64,000 bases of DNA from assembly GCA_946500295.1 (NCBI GenBank), contig CAMMVF010000003.1, positions 1 through 64,000 of the forward strand, in the 5' to 3' direction. The first letter of the stretch is position 1. The number at the start of each line of letters is the position of its first letter. Made by a program: the position numbers and the translations under genes. The notes under the pieces were generated by a model. It was not told the DNA's origin, did not search any database, and was given only the letters and a program-made list of their open reading frames with translations. This document shows, one piece after another, positions 1-7,782 of the stretch. The DNA is from an uncultured Clostridia bacterium. Lineage in GTDB: Bacteria > Bacillota > Clostridia > Oscillospirales > Acutalibacteraceae.

Positions 1-73
1 CGTTAAATATAGTGCAGCCGTAGCCTATGTAACCCTTGGCTGCGCTTACAAATTTTTCTCTGATTGTTGCCAT
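1..73 (-). CDS. Phage endolysin, N-terminal 24 codons only (runs off the window)
   Basis: An ATG with a strong ribosome site (GAGGAGG, 6-7 bases upstream) opens a frame that reads MATIREKFVSAAKGYIGYGC and continues past the window edge. Short starts of the form MATxRxK(I/F)VxxAxxxxG are usual for NlpC/P60- or CHAP-type phage lysins of Clostridia. The gene follows the holin by two bases, the normal order in a lysis cassette. The catalytic part is outside the window, so the enzyme class (peptidase or amidase) cannot be told. Confidence 0.6.
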   Translation of the reverse strand, partial: MATIREKFVSAAKGYIGYGCTIFN

Positions 74-75
74 AA

Positions 76-285
76 TTATTCCTCCTCGTTTTTAATTTCA
101 GGCAATCCAGCTACTGATGTTAGCACTGATAATACACCCGCCAGCAATGCCGCCGAACCTACAACCGCCCAATTCACCTCTGTGAACATAGCGGTTGTTC
201 CGATGGTCGCTACTGCTGTCTGTGCAACGGTTTTTACTGCACGGATTGCCGCTGCTTTAATCCATTTGATTGTGCTTTCTTTCAT
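76..285 (-). CDS. Phage holin, r1t-like
   Basis: This 69-residue protein would form the membrane lesion that releases the endolysin at the end of the lytic cycle. It has a basic amphipathic N-terminus (KWIKAAAIRAVKTVAQ), then two hydrophobic stretches (about residues 20-36 and 40-60) split by the polar NW, and a charged tail (PEIKNEEE). The pattern TxAQTAVAxIG...W.VVGSAAL.A.LS.LTSVAGLPE is that of the phage r1t holin family and the length is typical. A clear ribosome site (AAGGAGTG) precedes the ATG. It lies directly upstream of the endolysin start on the same strand. Confidence 0.85.
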   Translation of the reverse strand: MKESTIKWIKAAAIRAVKTVAQTAVATIGTTAMFTEVNWAVVGSAALLAGVLSVLTSVAGLPEIKNEEE

Positions 286-298
286 TTTAAAACACTCC

Positions 299-835
299 TT
301 ATAAAAATGTATTTTTCTCGGTGCATTTTTGATACACCTGTCGAATATGCTCTATTGCCATAACCGCCTTAGAATTTTGATAATCAGGGTCTTTTTTGCA
401 ATAATCCTCATATTCATCAATGTCTTCTAAAATCTGGTCAAAATGCTCCTTGGTATGTAGCCTGCCGTCCTCGAACAATTCATCATTAAAACGAATTATC
501 CGATAGCGGCAAGTTGTCGCATAATTTCGTTTGTTCATCAACTGCATTTCGTTCAATGCATTGTTCGTTTCATCAATCTTGTTCCCCAGTTCGTGGATAG
601 CATTGTTTAATCCGTCCCTGATTTGAATAGATTGATTATGCCATTCGGGGTACTGCTGCACTTGCTCGGCTATTTTCTTCCATTCAGCTGCTTTTTCGTT
701 GGATTTTTTTATGCGGTTAGTCACATATTTTGACACAACCTTAAATACGCCGAACAAAAACACAACACCCGAAATAATAATAACCACCTGCGCAACCGTC
801 ATACCCCCGAACAATTTCAAAAAATCATTCATCAT
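299..835 (-). CDS. Phage protein with one N-terminal membrane segment, function unknown
   Basis: The protein has 178 residues. Residues about 12-35 form one membrane segment (VAQVVIIISGVVFLFGVFKVV). A basic stretch follows, then a long, probably coiled-coil helix (about 40-105) and a polar, acidic C-terminal helical region with many Tyr, Asp and Glu. Proteins of this build sit between tail-tip genes and holins in clostridial siphophages. They have been annotated as hypothetical or holin-like, and I do not recognise a named family. Two adjacent ATGs (MM) are possible starts. The position just before the holin suggests a role at the membrane late in infection. Confidence 0.7.
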   Translation of the reverse strand: MMNDFLKLFGGMTVAQVVIIISGVVFLFGVFKVVSKYVTNRIKKSNEKAAEWKKIAEQVQQYPEWHNQSIQIRDGLNNAIHELGNKIDETNNALNEMQLMNKRNYATTCRYRIIRFNDELFEDGRLHTKEHFDQILEDIDEYEDYCKKDPDYQNSKAVMAIEHIRQVYQKCTEKNTFL

Positions 836-863
836 TTTCTATATACCCTTTAATTTTTTGTAA

Positions 864-992
864 TCACTCCGTGATTAAGCCCTCGCAGTCAAGGTCAATT
901 AAAACACTTTTAACCTGTTCTTTTATGAGAGCGGGAACATCTGCAATATTTTTCTTTCCCTTGATAATAAGGGTTGCATAAACAACTGCCAT
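864..992 (-). CDS. CD1375-family small phage protein, copy 1
   Basis: This 42-codon gene starts MAVVYATLIIKGKKNI and continues DVPALIKEQV. The pattern is M-A-x-V-Y-x-x-L-I-x-x-G-x-x-x-I-x-x-V-P-x-x-x-x-x-x-V, as in the tiny CD1375 family found after tail-fibre genes in Clostridium phages. The ribosome site is excellent (AAAGGAGGTG, 6 bases before ATG). The function is unknown. It lies in series with a second, diverged copy about 50 bases upstream. Confidence 0.7.
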   Translation of the reverse strand: MAVVYATLIIKGKKNIADVPALIKEQVKSVLIDLDCEGLITE

Positions 993-1042
993 TTGTGTCA
1001 CCTCCTTTCTGAACAAAATTTTTAACATGATAAACCAAAACA

Positions 1043-1150
1043 TCAGCCGTCACCATCTAAAATAGATTGAACCTCTGTTTTAAGCTTGTCCGGCACATCG
1101 TCAATGTTTTTCAACCCCTTGCGTATCAATTCCGCATAAACTTTAGCCAT
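1043..1150 (-). CDS. CD1375-family small phage protein, copy 2
   Basis: A 35-residue peptide, MAKVYAELIRKGLKNIDDVP then DKLKTEVQSILDGDG. It shares the Y-A-x-L-I-x-K-G-x-K-N-I-x-D-V-P core with the neighbouring copy, so the two are a tandem duplication. A GGGGGTGAT ribosome site precedes the ATG. No function is established for the family. Its place between tail-fibre and lysis genes is conserved in related prophages. Confidence 0.75.
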   Translation of the reverse strand: MAKVYAELIRKGLKNIDDVPDKLKTEVQSILDGDG

Positions 1151-1162
1151 GATATCACCCCC

Positions 1163-1423
1163 TTAAATCATCAGCTCATAAACTTCGCACAATGCCAACT
1201 GCGTATCGGTCAATTGCGATTCCAAATCGCTGTTTTTATCATCAATCATTTCGATGTATTCATTTTTGCTGTATCGAATCTGATGAAATTCATATTCTGT
1301 ATGGGTCTCGTCCTCAATCTCGATCTGTATTTCCGTGATATCAGTATTCACCCACACGGAATATTCATCAATGGTTTTCGGGTCGGGTTTGATGGTACTA
1401 CGCACTAATCCGTAATCGGTCAT
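1163..1423 (-). CDS. Small phage tail-region protein, hypothetical
   Basis: This 86-residue acidic protein starts MTDYGLVRSTIKPDPKTIDE and ends with a helix reading QLTDTQLALCEVYELM. The N-terminus T-(D/N)-Y-G-L-V-R and a C-terminal (T/A)DTQxALCEVYE helix recur in clostridial phage proteins encoded just after the tail fibre. I know of no assigned function; a tail assembly or tail-fibre accessory role is inferred from position only. A GGGGGTGATT ribosome site precedes the ATG. The gene follows the tail-protein stop by about 16 bases. Confidence 0.65.
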   Translation of the reverse strand: MTDYGLVRSTIKPDPKTIDEYSVWVNTDITEIQIEIEDETHTEYEFHQIRYSKNEYIEMIDDKNSDLESQLTDTQLALCEVYELMI

Positions 1424-1439
1424 TTTTAATCACCCCCTG

Positions 1440-1954
1440 TCAGACGGTTGCGGTTGGGACGTATAGTAAACGTGCGCCGCCAGATGGTGCCTGATATGTG
1501 GCTACATTGCATGCAATATACCATCCGCCAGCATTCACACCGTGCAACGCGCTACCGCCATATGTTATATTGCGATAATCATTGACATTTGGTGTGACGT
1601 ATATGTAATCGCCAATGGGCAATTCCGTGTTTCCGCCATTTTCTGATGGCACAAATAGCCAGTCATAATTATCACCGCCATAACCCATTGCATCGGAATA
1701 ACCATTTTCATTTACCAATACGCACCCAACCGGTTCATAGTTATCGTCGTGTTTTAATTCCGCAAAATTAAAATCATTCGCTATATATGGCTGGCCGCCC
1801 AACATTGTGCCATCGCCCCAAATATTAATACCGTTAATAAATTTCCACATATTGCCCCACGGGTTTTCTAATCCACGATACGATATAGCGGTTTTACCGT
1901 TGTCGGTGTATTGCGTTTCAACACCCGCAATTTCATTGGTTGTTTGTGTTGCCT
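1440..1954 (-). pseudogene. Phage tail-fibre/receptor-binding protein, C-terminal part only (3' side of intron junction)
   Basis: The open frame runs without a start from the intron boundary to a TGA and encodes about 170 residues. It includes GLENPWGNMWKFINGINIWG and ends GGSALHGVNAGGWYIACN...GGARLLYVP. The C-terminal G-G-x-x-x-x-G-x-N-A-G-x-(F/W)-Y...G-A-R-L-L signature is that of C-type-lectin-like folds at phage tail tips (the fold used by variable receptor-binding proteins). The ATG within it (MWKF) has no good ribosome site, so this is a fragment rather than a short gene. The N-terminal half is not on the other side of the intron, where an unrelated ATPase gene is found instead. Confidence 0.7.
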
Positions 1955-4688
1955 ATATGCGATAGGTAAAGCTTTGAAATTATCTCCACCTTTTCCCCCG
2001 CACCGCACCGTGCGTGCGACTTTCACCGCACACGGCGTTCCATCGTAATTAAGTTTTGATTATACGACCAATTTCTTCAAAGTTAGAAAGTAAACTGTTT
2101 TGTTGAACTACGATTGGCTCATTATGAGCCTTGTACCTTAGATTATTTACCTTTTTGAGTTGTGATTCATCGAGATTGAGAATTGATAAGTATTTGCATA
2201 TAGTTTCAGGCTTTGTGGCGTGTATGAGTCTGTGTACATTCTTATGCAGGATAATGAGATTTGAATATTTATCGTTGCCGCCTAGATGTTTTGGTTGTTT
2301 ATGGTGGCAATGAATTTCGTCAATCCCCAATTCTGTGCCAAGTATTGCACATTTGCCATACTGCCCTGCATAGAGCGAGATACGATTATCTGTCAGCTCC
2401 ATAGTGTCTTTTGAATTATGCCAGTATTTAAGCTGACTCATAACCCATAGCACATATGGACTGAATTGCAGATTTTTATGTACCTCTGCTCGTCCTTCCT
2501 TAGTGTATTTGCAAATACTTTTCTTTTTGTCCATAGGATTCTTGGTTTGCACATATCCGATTGGTACGATTGAAAAGCCATCTAGCCATCGTAGCTGCTT
2601 ACTCTTTCCGTACCTTTCCTTTATATGCTTGCTAGTTCTGTCTCCTTTGGATTTTAATCTCTTCTTGCCAAACCTGTTTCTGAGTACCGTTGCCACTTGT
2701 CTTTGAATTTTTCCCAGATCAGTACTGATATGGGTAGCACACTGATAGTAGTTTTGAATACCCTCAACCATTTGATTGTAGCGTTGGATTTCAAGAACCT
2801 CTTGCTTTTTATCACTTGGGTGTTGGATTTTCTTAATCTGTTCTATCAGTTTATCAGTTTCTCGCTTAATAGCTTTGTCTTTCATATGGGATTGTACAAC
2901 GTACTTATTGCCCTTTTTGACGGCTTTAAGCTCGAAGCCTAAAAATTCAGACTTGTGCCGTTTGAGATTTACAACCTTACTTTTTTCTTCTGAGATTTGA
3001 AGCTTAAGCCTGTCTTGTAGCCATTGCTTGACTGCAATGAATACTTTGTTAGCATCGCTCCTTGTTCTACAGAAGATTTTGAAGTCGTCTGCGTATCTCA
3101 CAATGTACATCTCCTTAAGATTACTCTTGCGGAGTACTTGGTATGTGTTACTCCTATTGACAGAGCCGTTTTTGTTTATACTACATTTGTACTTTTTGTG
3201 CGTTGGGTGGTTTTCCCATTGGGAGCTAATCCACCAATCAAGCTCGTTGAGTACAATGTTAGATAGCAGCGGCGATAGGATTCCTCCTTGTGGGGTTCCA
3301 CAAGTGGGATATTCTATCTTGCCGTTAGGCATTACAATAGGGGCTTTGAGCATTGCTTTGATAACACAGATTAGTTGTTTGTCTCTGATTCCCATAGACC
3401 ACATTTGTTTGATGAGCTTTGTATGATTGACATTGTCAAAGAAGCCTTTGATGTCTATATCAACCACAAAGTGCAAGTTACTGCGTTGTATCATCCTATA
3501 GCATTGTGCTATTGCGTTCTGTGCTGACCTGCTAGGTCTAAAGCCATTGCTCCGATCGTGGAATTTAGCTTCACAGATTGGCTCGAGCACTTGCAGGATA
3601 CTCTGTTGTACTAGCCTATCAATTATGGTGGGTATCCCCAATGGTCTTAGTTTGCCATTGGGTTTTGGGATTTCTACTCTTCTTACAGGTCTTGGTTGGT
3701 AATAATCTAATTTGCGTTGTACCATACTGACATATTTGTCTGCTGGTATATTGCTGTAGTCCTTGATTGTGAGTTTGTCCACGCCAGCCGTCATACTTCC
3801 GCTGTTGGTTTTGAGGTTACGGTATGCAAGTTGTATATTTTCAGGCTTCCTGACCAACTCCATAAGGTGATTAAAAATCTTACCTTCTTTGCTGTCAGAA
3901 TAAAGACTGTCATATATTTCTTGCATATCATAGTATTCGTTATGGCGTAGCTTTTTCTGCTTTGTCATAGGCATCTCCACCTTTCAGGTTTTGATTTTCT
4001 TTGTCATACTCGAAGCTATGAACTAAATAGCCTATAATCTCTACTTAATTATGACTAGAGGCTGTTCCTCCATCTCCATTACAGAGACTTCACAGGTCGT
4101 GCCTCCGCTCTCAGCCAGATTAATTTAAGTTATCAGATTATCTGTTTCCTTAAAACCGCTCCCGTGTAATCGGTCTAAATAAGCGTTCTGACCTTTCTGC
4201 GTTCCGATAATTCTATCTGTACATATATAACCTTAGGTGCTGACTATGAGCCTGTTAGCGTAATAGCGCCTGTAACGCTATATGGAATTTCATACAGGTC
4301 ATTCTTACTTTTCCACTGCTAACTACCATTTTCAGGCAGAGACACATTTCTATGCCCCTGGATTTTAGACCCGTACATTCGCCAGTTCGTCAGATATTTC
4401 TATCATTCTCATCATAGTTATTTTATAGACCCCCGACCTATAGGACACACCGCCCACCTCTGGGCAGCTTTCGTGTTGTGCAAGCACAGCTTACGGTGTC
4501 TCTCAGCCGACGTTACCGAGCTTCCGAACCCTTGCAGTATTACACCTGCAAACGCCGGTCGGACTCTTAGGGCGGCATTTCAGGGCGTTACCCCATCATT
4601 CTACCTGTCGAATTATCAGTTCTCCTAATAGAGGAACTTTACGTTCTTTTATTAGTGCCTAACCTTTTCAGTTAGGAACGCATCGCAC
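1955..4688 (-). mobile_element. Group II intron, full length, with IEP
   Basis: The 5' end reads GTGCG (the GUGYG consensus). The 3' end is a domain V/VI pair: a GC-rich hairpin around 1990-2045 (CGCCGTGTGCG / CGCACGCACGGTG with a GTGAAAGT turn), then a second stem, ending CCTATCGCATAT. Both ends are confirmed by a second copy (20551-21302), which matches up to exactly these borders and differs outside them. Domains I-III fill 3969-4688 and the maturase gene sits in domain IV. The 5' exon is an AAA ATPase gene and the 3' exon a phage tail gene, so the two exons cannot have formed one gene. Confidence 0.92.
2049..3968 (-). CDS. ltrA: Group II intron-encoded protein: reverse transcriptase / maturase / HNH endonuclease
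   Basis: It helps the intron RNA fold and splice, and copies it into DNA at new target sites. The order is a reverse transcriptase domain (about residues 60-330) with RPLGIPTIIDRLVQQ, TPQGGILSPLL and the catalytic YADD, then a maturase (GIIM) thumb region, then a C-terminal HNH nuclease with CAILG...IHCHHKQPKHLGG...LIILH...H. About 639 residues is normal for the family. I chose the ATG reading MTKQKK, which has GGTGGAG six bases upstream; an in-frame GTG and ATG lie just before it. The HNH domain argues against class C introns. All key motifs are intact, so it could also act on the ORF-less copy. Confidence 0.95.
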   Translation of the reverse strand: MTKQKKLRHNEYYDMQEIYDSLYSDSKEGKIFNHLMELVRKPENIQLAYRNLKTNSGSMTAGVDKLTIKDYSNIPADKYVSMVQRKLDYYQPRPVRRVEIPKPNGKLRPLGIPTIIDRLVQQSILQVLEPICEAKFHDRSNGFRPSRSAQNAIAQCYRMIQRSNLHFVVDIDIKGFFDNVNHTKLIKQMWSMGIRDKQLICVIKAMLKAPIVMPNGKIEYPTCGTPQGGILSPLLSNIVLNELDWWISSQWENHPTHKKYKCSINKNGSVNRSNTYQVLRKSNLKEMYIVRYADDFKIFCRTRSDANKVFIAVKQWLQDRLKLQISEEKSKVVNLKRHKSEFLGFELKAVKKGNKYVVQSHMKDKAIKRETDKLIEQIKKIQHPSDKKQEVLEIQRYNQMVEGIQNYYQCATHISTDLGKIQRQVATVLRNRFGKKRLKSKGDRTSKHIKERYGKSKQLRWLDGFSIVPIGYVQTKNPMDKKKSICKYTKEGRAEVHKNLQFSPYVLWVMSQLKYWHNSKDTMELTDNRISLYAGQYGKCAILGTELGIDEIHCHHKQPKHLGGNDKYSNLIILHKNVHRLIHATKPETICKYLSILNLDESQLKKVNNLRYKAHNEPIVVQQNSLLSNFEEIGRIIKT

Positions 4689-5907
4689 CTGTATAGCCCT
4701 TATCCTGCCGCTGTAAATACATCTCAAATACCTCACTAGAGGTTACGCCGTCTTTATGCTCTCCTGTGAGCTTTTCGTACGCCTCGCTTGGAGCATATGA
4801 AATATCTTCAAATGAAAGCGATACAGCTTTTTGTGAGTTTGAGGTGTTTGGCAGAATTAACGTTGTGCAGTTATTTATATCGCTGTCGGAGGAAAAAACG
4901 TGAGTGTAATAAGGTACACCCAAGCTATATGCCAGAGCCTTGCAAGCCATCGTTTTTCCTGACCCCGACTCACCATAGAACATAATGTTGGTTGAGGTTG
5001 TGTCCTCAGCATAAAACCGCTTTATCTTCTTAGCGAGCGGCGGTAAATATGCCGGTACTACATACGAAGCAAGCTGCTGCTTTAGTTCGAGAGAACTCTC
5101 GGAATCCTCACCAGGGTTAAAGTCAAGGTCAGTTTTTAACTCATCCAAACTTACTTCGGCAACTTGTGATTGTTTTGAACTACTCATAAAAATAGACGGC
5201 TTCCCGAACAAACACTCATCGCATTTAAACTGTTCAAGTGCTTCCCCGGATATATTCGGGAAAACTCCGCTTGCAGGAATGCTGAGGCTTTCAAGCCCAT
5301 CTTTATGATGAAATACAAAATCCGCAAACGTTTCCAAAAGCTCGGGAGAAATTTTTGGTTTATCACGGAGGTATTTAAGCATGCTTGTAATTTCCATATA
5401 CCAATACGGTGGATTTTCTTTAGATTCAAGCCCATCCATTAAATGAGCAATACCAACGGCAAGAATAGCATATTGACAGCTTTCAACGGGAATGGTATTA
5501 CCGTCCATATTCACACTCGTTACAAAGAACGTATATGGGCACAGAGGTCTTTGATTTTCCTTATCGTACAAAAAAGCGTACTTTATTTCCCTTGTTTTTG
5601 TATTGAGGATAGCGCAAGGTGTATATTCCCACTCTTCACAGTGAACCTCAGCACACAGAAAATCTCCTGCACGGCAAACCGCTATGTTTGTATCTTTATC
5701 TGAACAGGATATAGCTTTTAACAAAGCGGTAAGCGAGGGGATTTCCATGTAAAAAGGGCTATAGACGCCACTGTCAAACTCGTTTTCGTTTTTAAATTCG
5801 ACAAACGAAAACAGTTTATGCTTAAGCTCAGTTTTGGGAAGTCGTTTCAGTTCATCACCAAAATACTTTTTTGCTTCCTTGGAGGAATACATTTCGCCCA
5901 AAGTCAT
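4689..5907 (-). pseudogene. AAA ATPase of an integrative element, 5' part only (cut by the group II intron)
   Basis: The frame encodes 406 residues before the intron, then reads five intron codons to a stop. Residues about 1-250 form an unrecognised domain with several Cys. Residues 312-319 are a Walker A loop, GESGSGKT, followed by ACKALAYSLG. The Walker B, sensor and arginine-finger parts would lie downstream and are absent, because the far side of the intron is a phage gene. The start is well supported (AAAGGAGGAATT, then ATG) and overlaps the previous gene's stop as ATGA. Similar ATPases sit beside SSB genes in clostridial conjugative elements. Even if the intron spliced, no complete ATPase would result. 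Confidence 0.8.
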
Positions 5908-6338
5908 ACCAATTCCTCCTTTGCAACGGTAAATTGTCTTGCAAAATCATTTTGTGCTTCTGCGGTGTAAAAAATCACCGGTATTCCCTGAGCCTTTGCC
6001 GTGGCTATTTCCGCCATCATTCCCGAACTGACTCTATCGCCGGCAACAAGGACAGCATCACAACGCTTGAGAATTTTCTGCCCGATGCTCAGCGCTAGCC
6101 GCCTTTCCTTTGGTACGGAATCATCCAAAACCATTGGCAGCCATGCGTGCGGCGCAACAGCTTTGTAGCCAAGTCTTTCAATCTGACTTTGAAGCTTGCG
6201 GGCATAAAGCATATTCTTCGTTTGCTCCTGCGCTGTATTTGCTCTCAAGGGAGAAGCAATATATATTTTGGTTGCGCCGGGGCTTTTCACCTCAGTTTGA
6301 GGGAGCTGTTTAATCAGCTCATTTGACTTTTTTAACAT
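5904..6338 (-). CDS. DUF4406 / nucleoside 2-deoxyribosyltransferase-like protein
   Basis: This 144-residue Rossmann-like protein has IYIASPLRA near residue 25, a central PHAWLPMVLDD, then CDAVLVAGDRVSSGMMAEIA and GIPVIFYT. This order (YIA-x-P-L-x, then D-A-x-L-V-x-G-x-x-x-S-x-G-M-x-x-E) is that of DUF4406, a branch of the nucleoside deoxyribosyltransferase fold common on phages and conjugative elements. The substrate is unknown. I chose the ATG giving MLKKSNEL, with AAAGGAGTG eight bases upstream, over an ATG three codons earlier. Its stop overlaps the ATPase start (ATGA), so the two are translationally coupled. Confidence 0.75.
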   Translation of the reverse strand: MLKKSNELIKQLPQTEVKSPGATKIYIASPLRANTAQEQTKNMLYARKLQSQIERLGYKAVAPHAWLPMVLDDSVPKERRLALSIGQKILKRCDAVLVAGDRVSSGMMAEIATAKAQGIPVIFYTAEAQNDFARQFTVAKEELV

Positions 6339-6357
6339 TAAAATCACTCCTTTAAAT

Positions 6358-6391
6358 AAAAAAAATTACCGCCGAGATTTTTCCCGGCGGT
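6358..6391 (-). terminator. Rho-independent terminator after ssb
   Basis: On the minus strand ACCGCC...GGCGGT forms a stem around a short A-rich loop, followed after TAA by a run of eight T. It lies between the ssb stop and the ribosome site of the DUF4406 gene, so ssb may form its own transcript, with partial read-through into the next two genes. Confidence 0.75.
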
Positions 6392-6412
6392 TGATGTTTG
6401 TGCAGCTGACAA

Positions 6413-6925
6413 TCAGCCAAAAGGCAAGTCGTCGTCCATAAAATCATCAGCGCTCTGCGGTACATCAGGCACATTCTGCTGTTGATATGGGTTAGGCTGC
6501 TGACACTGCTGATTTTGCGGCGCACCTTGATACGGGTTAGGCTGCTGATACTGCTGATTTTGCTGGTTCTGATACTGTGGAGCACCACCGTTTTGCTGAT
6601 TCTGGTTATTCCCCTTATCGCCGGTGAAGTGTATTCCATCGACTACAACAATAGTGGAAAAACGCTTCTGTCCGTCCTTTTCATAGGAGCTTGTTTCGAT
6701 CCGTCCGCTCACAGCTACAAGACGACCTTTACCAAAGTACTTGCATAAAAACTCCGCTGATTTCTGCCAAGCTCTGCATCTGATAAAATCAGCTATGGTT
6801 TCGGTTGCGTCCTTAGCTTTTGGACGGTTTACAGCCAAGCTGAAATCCACAAAAGATTTACCCGACTGCGTTGTTTTGAGTTCCGGGTCGGCTGTGAGTC
6901 TTCCCATTAAAACTACTTTATTCAT
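6413..6925 (-). CDS. ssb: Single-stranded DNA-binding protein
   Basis: It coats single-stranded DNA during replication, repair or conjugative transfer. This 170-residue protein has an N-terminal OB fold (about 1-105: MNKVVLMGRLTADPELK, then SFVDFSLAVNR, FIRCRAW, ATTYGKG-like KYFGKGRLVAVSGRIE). A Gln/Asn/Pro-rich linker (about 110-155) and the acidic tip DDDLPFG follow; the tip is the partner-binding tail of bacterial SSBs. The linker DNA is internally repetitive. The ATG has AAGGAGGATTTTTTTT upstream. The context (AAA ATPase, duplicated element DNA) suggests an accessory SSB of an integrative element rather than the chromosomal copy. An unusual structured RNA unit ends 60 bases upstream. Confidence 0.93.
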   Translation of the reverse strand: MNKVVLMGRLTADPELKTTQSGKSFVDFSLAVNRPKAKDATETIADFIRCRAWQKSAEFLCKYFGKGRLVAVSGRIETSSYEKDGQKRFSTIVVVDGIHFTGDKGNNQNQQNGGAPQYQNQQNQQYQQPNPYQGAPQNQQCQQPNPYQQQNVPDVPQSADDFMDDDLPFG

Positions 6926-6986
6926 AAAAAAAATCCTCCTTCTGCTGCCTGCCGTAAAGGTTCAGGGCTTACGCAAAAATTTGTAT

Positions 6987-7018
6987 AAAAAAACGCCGCA
7001 GCTAAAATAACCACGGCG
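6987..7018 (-). terminator. Terminator of the structured RNA unit
   Basis: CGCCG and CGGCG form a five-base stem around a 15-base loop, followed by seven T on the minus strand. It lies 61 bases before the ssb ATG. Confidence 0.7.
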
Positions 7019-7212
7019 ATTTTTCCAAAAGAAAAAAAGACAAACAGAAATAAACTCCATTCGTCTTTTATACTAATGTTACATATGTAGGCGCAATACG
7101 CCCTTTTGTAAGCTCCAACCCGGAGCGCCTGTGTAAAGATAAGCTTTACCAGGAAAGCACACCTACAGACTTAGGTGCGGCGGCATAAAAAATGCAAAAC
7201 AAATAATTAATA
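6987..7212 (-). ncRNA. Candidate structured RNA upstream of ssb, about 225 nt
   Basis: The unit has its own promoter and ends in a rho-independent terminator. In between there is no convincing reading frame but a chain of hairpins on the minus strand: CACCT/AGGTG, GTAAAG/CTTTAC, GCTCC/GGAGC, GGCG/CGCC, and a longer AAAGAC/GTCTTT stem. The series of tight stems in under 150 bases, kept identical in two copies, points to a functional RNA. It could be a free-standing small RNA or an attenuator controlling ssb through the terminator; the sequence does not decide between them. I could not assign it to a named RNA family. Confidence 0.55.
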
Positions 7213-7219
7213 CAATATT

Positions 7220-7248
7220 ATTTTACTACTTACTTTTGCCGCCGTCAA
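7220..7248 (-). promoter_or_regulatory. Promoter of the structured RNA unit
   Basis: On the minus strand TTGACG is separated by exactly 17 bases from TAAAAT, a good sigma-A type promoter. The predicted start is near 7212. The same promoter is present in the second copy at 21597-21625. Confidence 0.75.
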
Positions 7249-7271
7249 CGGGTTAAAGCATTTTCTGAGTG

Positions 7272-7313
7272 TTGATTAATCTGGAAAGCGCATTCCCCTT
7301 CCATAGCCGTTAG
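7272..7313 (+). pseudogene. Remnant: last 13 codons of a RelB/DinJ-type antitoxin
   Basis: Read on the plus strand this piece gives LINLESAFPFHSR and a stop. It matches the C-terminus of the intact antitoxin at 19942-20253 (NNLESAFPIHSR). The homology continues past the stop: 7282-7333 is the reverse complement of 19922-19973 with one mismatch. It is therefore a scar of an antitoxin gene at the edge of the duplicated block, in inverted orientation. Confidence 0.8.
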
Positions 7314-7334
7314 GCTTGGGTGGAGAGGTTCACG

Positions 7335-7640
7335 TTTCTCAACTTCCCCACAGTTGCTGAAAATTTGCAAATATACCATTAAAAGCCTCTATGAGACCGT
7401 CTCTGGTATCAGGGTAGATTATAGCTATTATTCCTACCGCCGCCAAAGCTATAAAGACGATATACGCAAGCACTCTTATACACCACCAAAGCCCGCGCAT
7501 TAAGAACTTGAAAATATTGTTTTTCTCAACGACATAAACGTCCTCATTTTCAACGTCATACTTATCCCTCAACCCTCTCTGCTTCTGTTCTGTCTCCTGC
7601 TCCTCTTTGAATTTTCGGATAAGCTGACTGTTCACCATAC
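7335..7640. repeat. 306-bp direct repeat, copy A (other copy at 22275-22580)
   Basis: The block is essentially identical to 22275-22580 (one mismatch seen near the edge), in the same orientation, 14,940 bp apart. It covers the C-terminal 98 codons of a small membrane protein. At both edges the copies diverge abruptly, so the two copies carry the same membrane module on different N-termini. Confidence 0.95.
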
Positions 7641-7698
7641 TCTTCTTCAATTCTGACGCCGCCTTGGTATTCAGTTCTTTTTCAGTTCTGTTCCACAT
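7339..7698 (-). CDS. Small single-pass membrane protein of the integrative element, copy A
   Basis: The 119-residue protein has a charged, helical N-terminal half (about 1-65, Lys/Glu-rich, EEQETEQKQRGLRDKYD), one membrane segment (about 72-95, LWWCIRVLAYIVFIALAAVG) and a short tail. I do not recognise a family. The last 98 codons are repeated in the gene at 22279-22725, where they follow a signal peptide instead. This version, with a plain cytosolic N-terminus, looks the more natural protein. No clear ribosome site stands before the ATG, so it may itself be a fusion. Confidence 0.5.
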   Translation of the reverse strand: MWNRTEKELNTKAASELKKSMVNSQLIRKFKEEQETEQKQRGLRDKYDVENEDVYVVEKNNIFKFLMRGLWWCIRVLAYIVFIALAAVGIIAIIYPDTRDGLIEAFNGIFANFQQLWGS

Positions 7699-7782
7699 TT
7701 CAGCCTGAATTTCTCAACAGCAGCCTTTTTCCCTTGTCATGATCATTGGAAAAATCCAGATTTTGTCAGTGTTTATGCAGCT

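Larger units (their letters stand above)
6926..7266. repeat. 341-bp direct repeat, copy A (other copy at 21303-21643)
   Basis: This non-coding block appears identical, base for base, to 21303-21643, in the same orientation, 14,377 bp apart. Here the block begins immediately upstream of the ssb ATG (including its ribosome site). In the other copy the same edge meets the first base of a group II intron. It contains a promoter, several hairpins and a terminator, described separately. Confidence 0.95.

Noticed and set aside
1067..1408. Plus-strand reading frame of 113 codons in the phage region
   Set aside because: It is antisense to two well-supported phage genes with good ribosome sites and has no coding features of its own.
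2049..3968. Reverse transcriptase next to a C-type-lectin-like tail protein, suggesting a diversity-generating retroelement
   Set aside because: The protein has a maturase thumb and HNH nuclease and lies inside a clear group II intron with domain V; no template repeat or accessory gene was seen.
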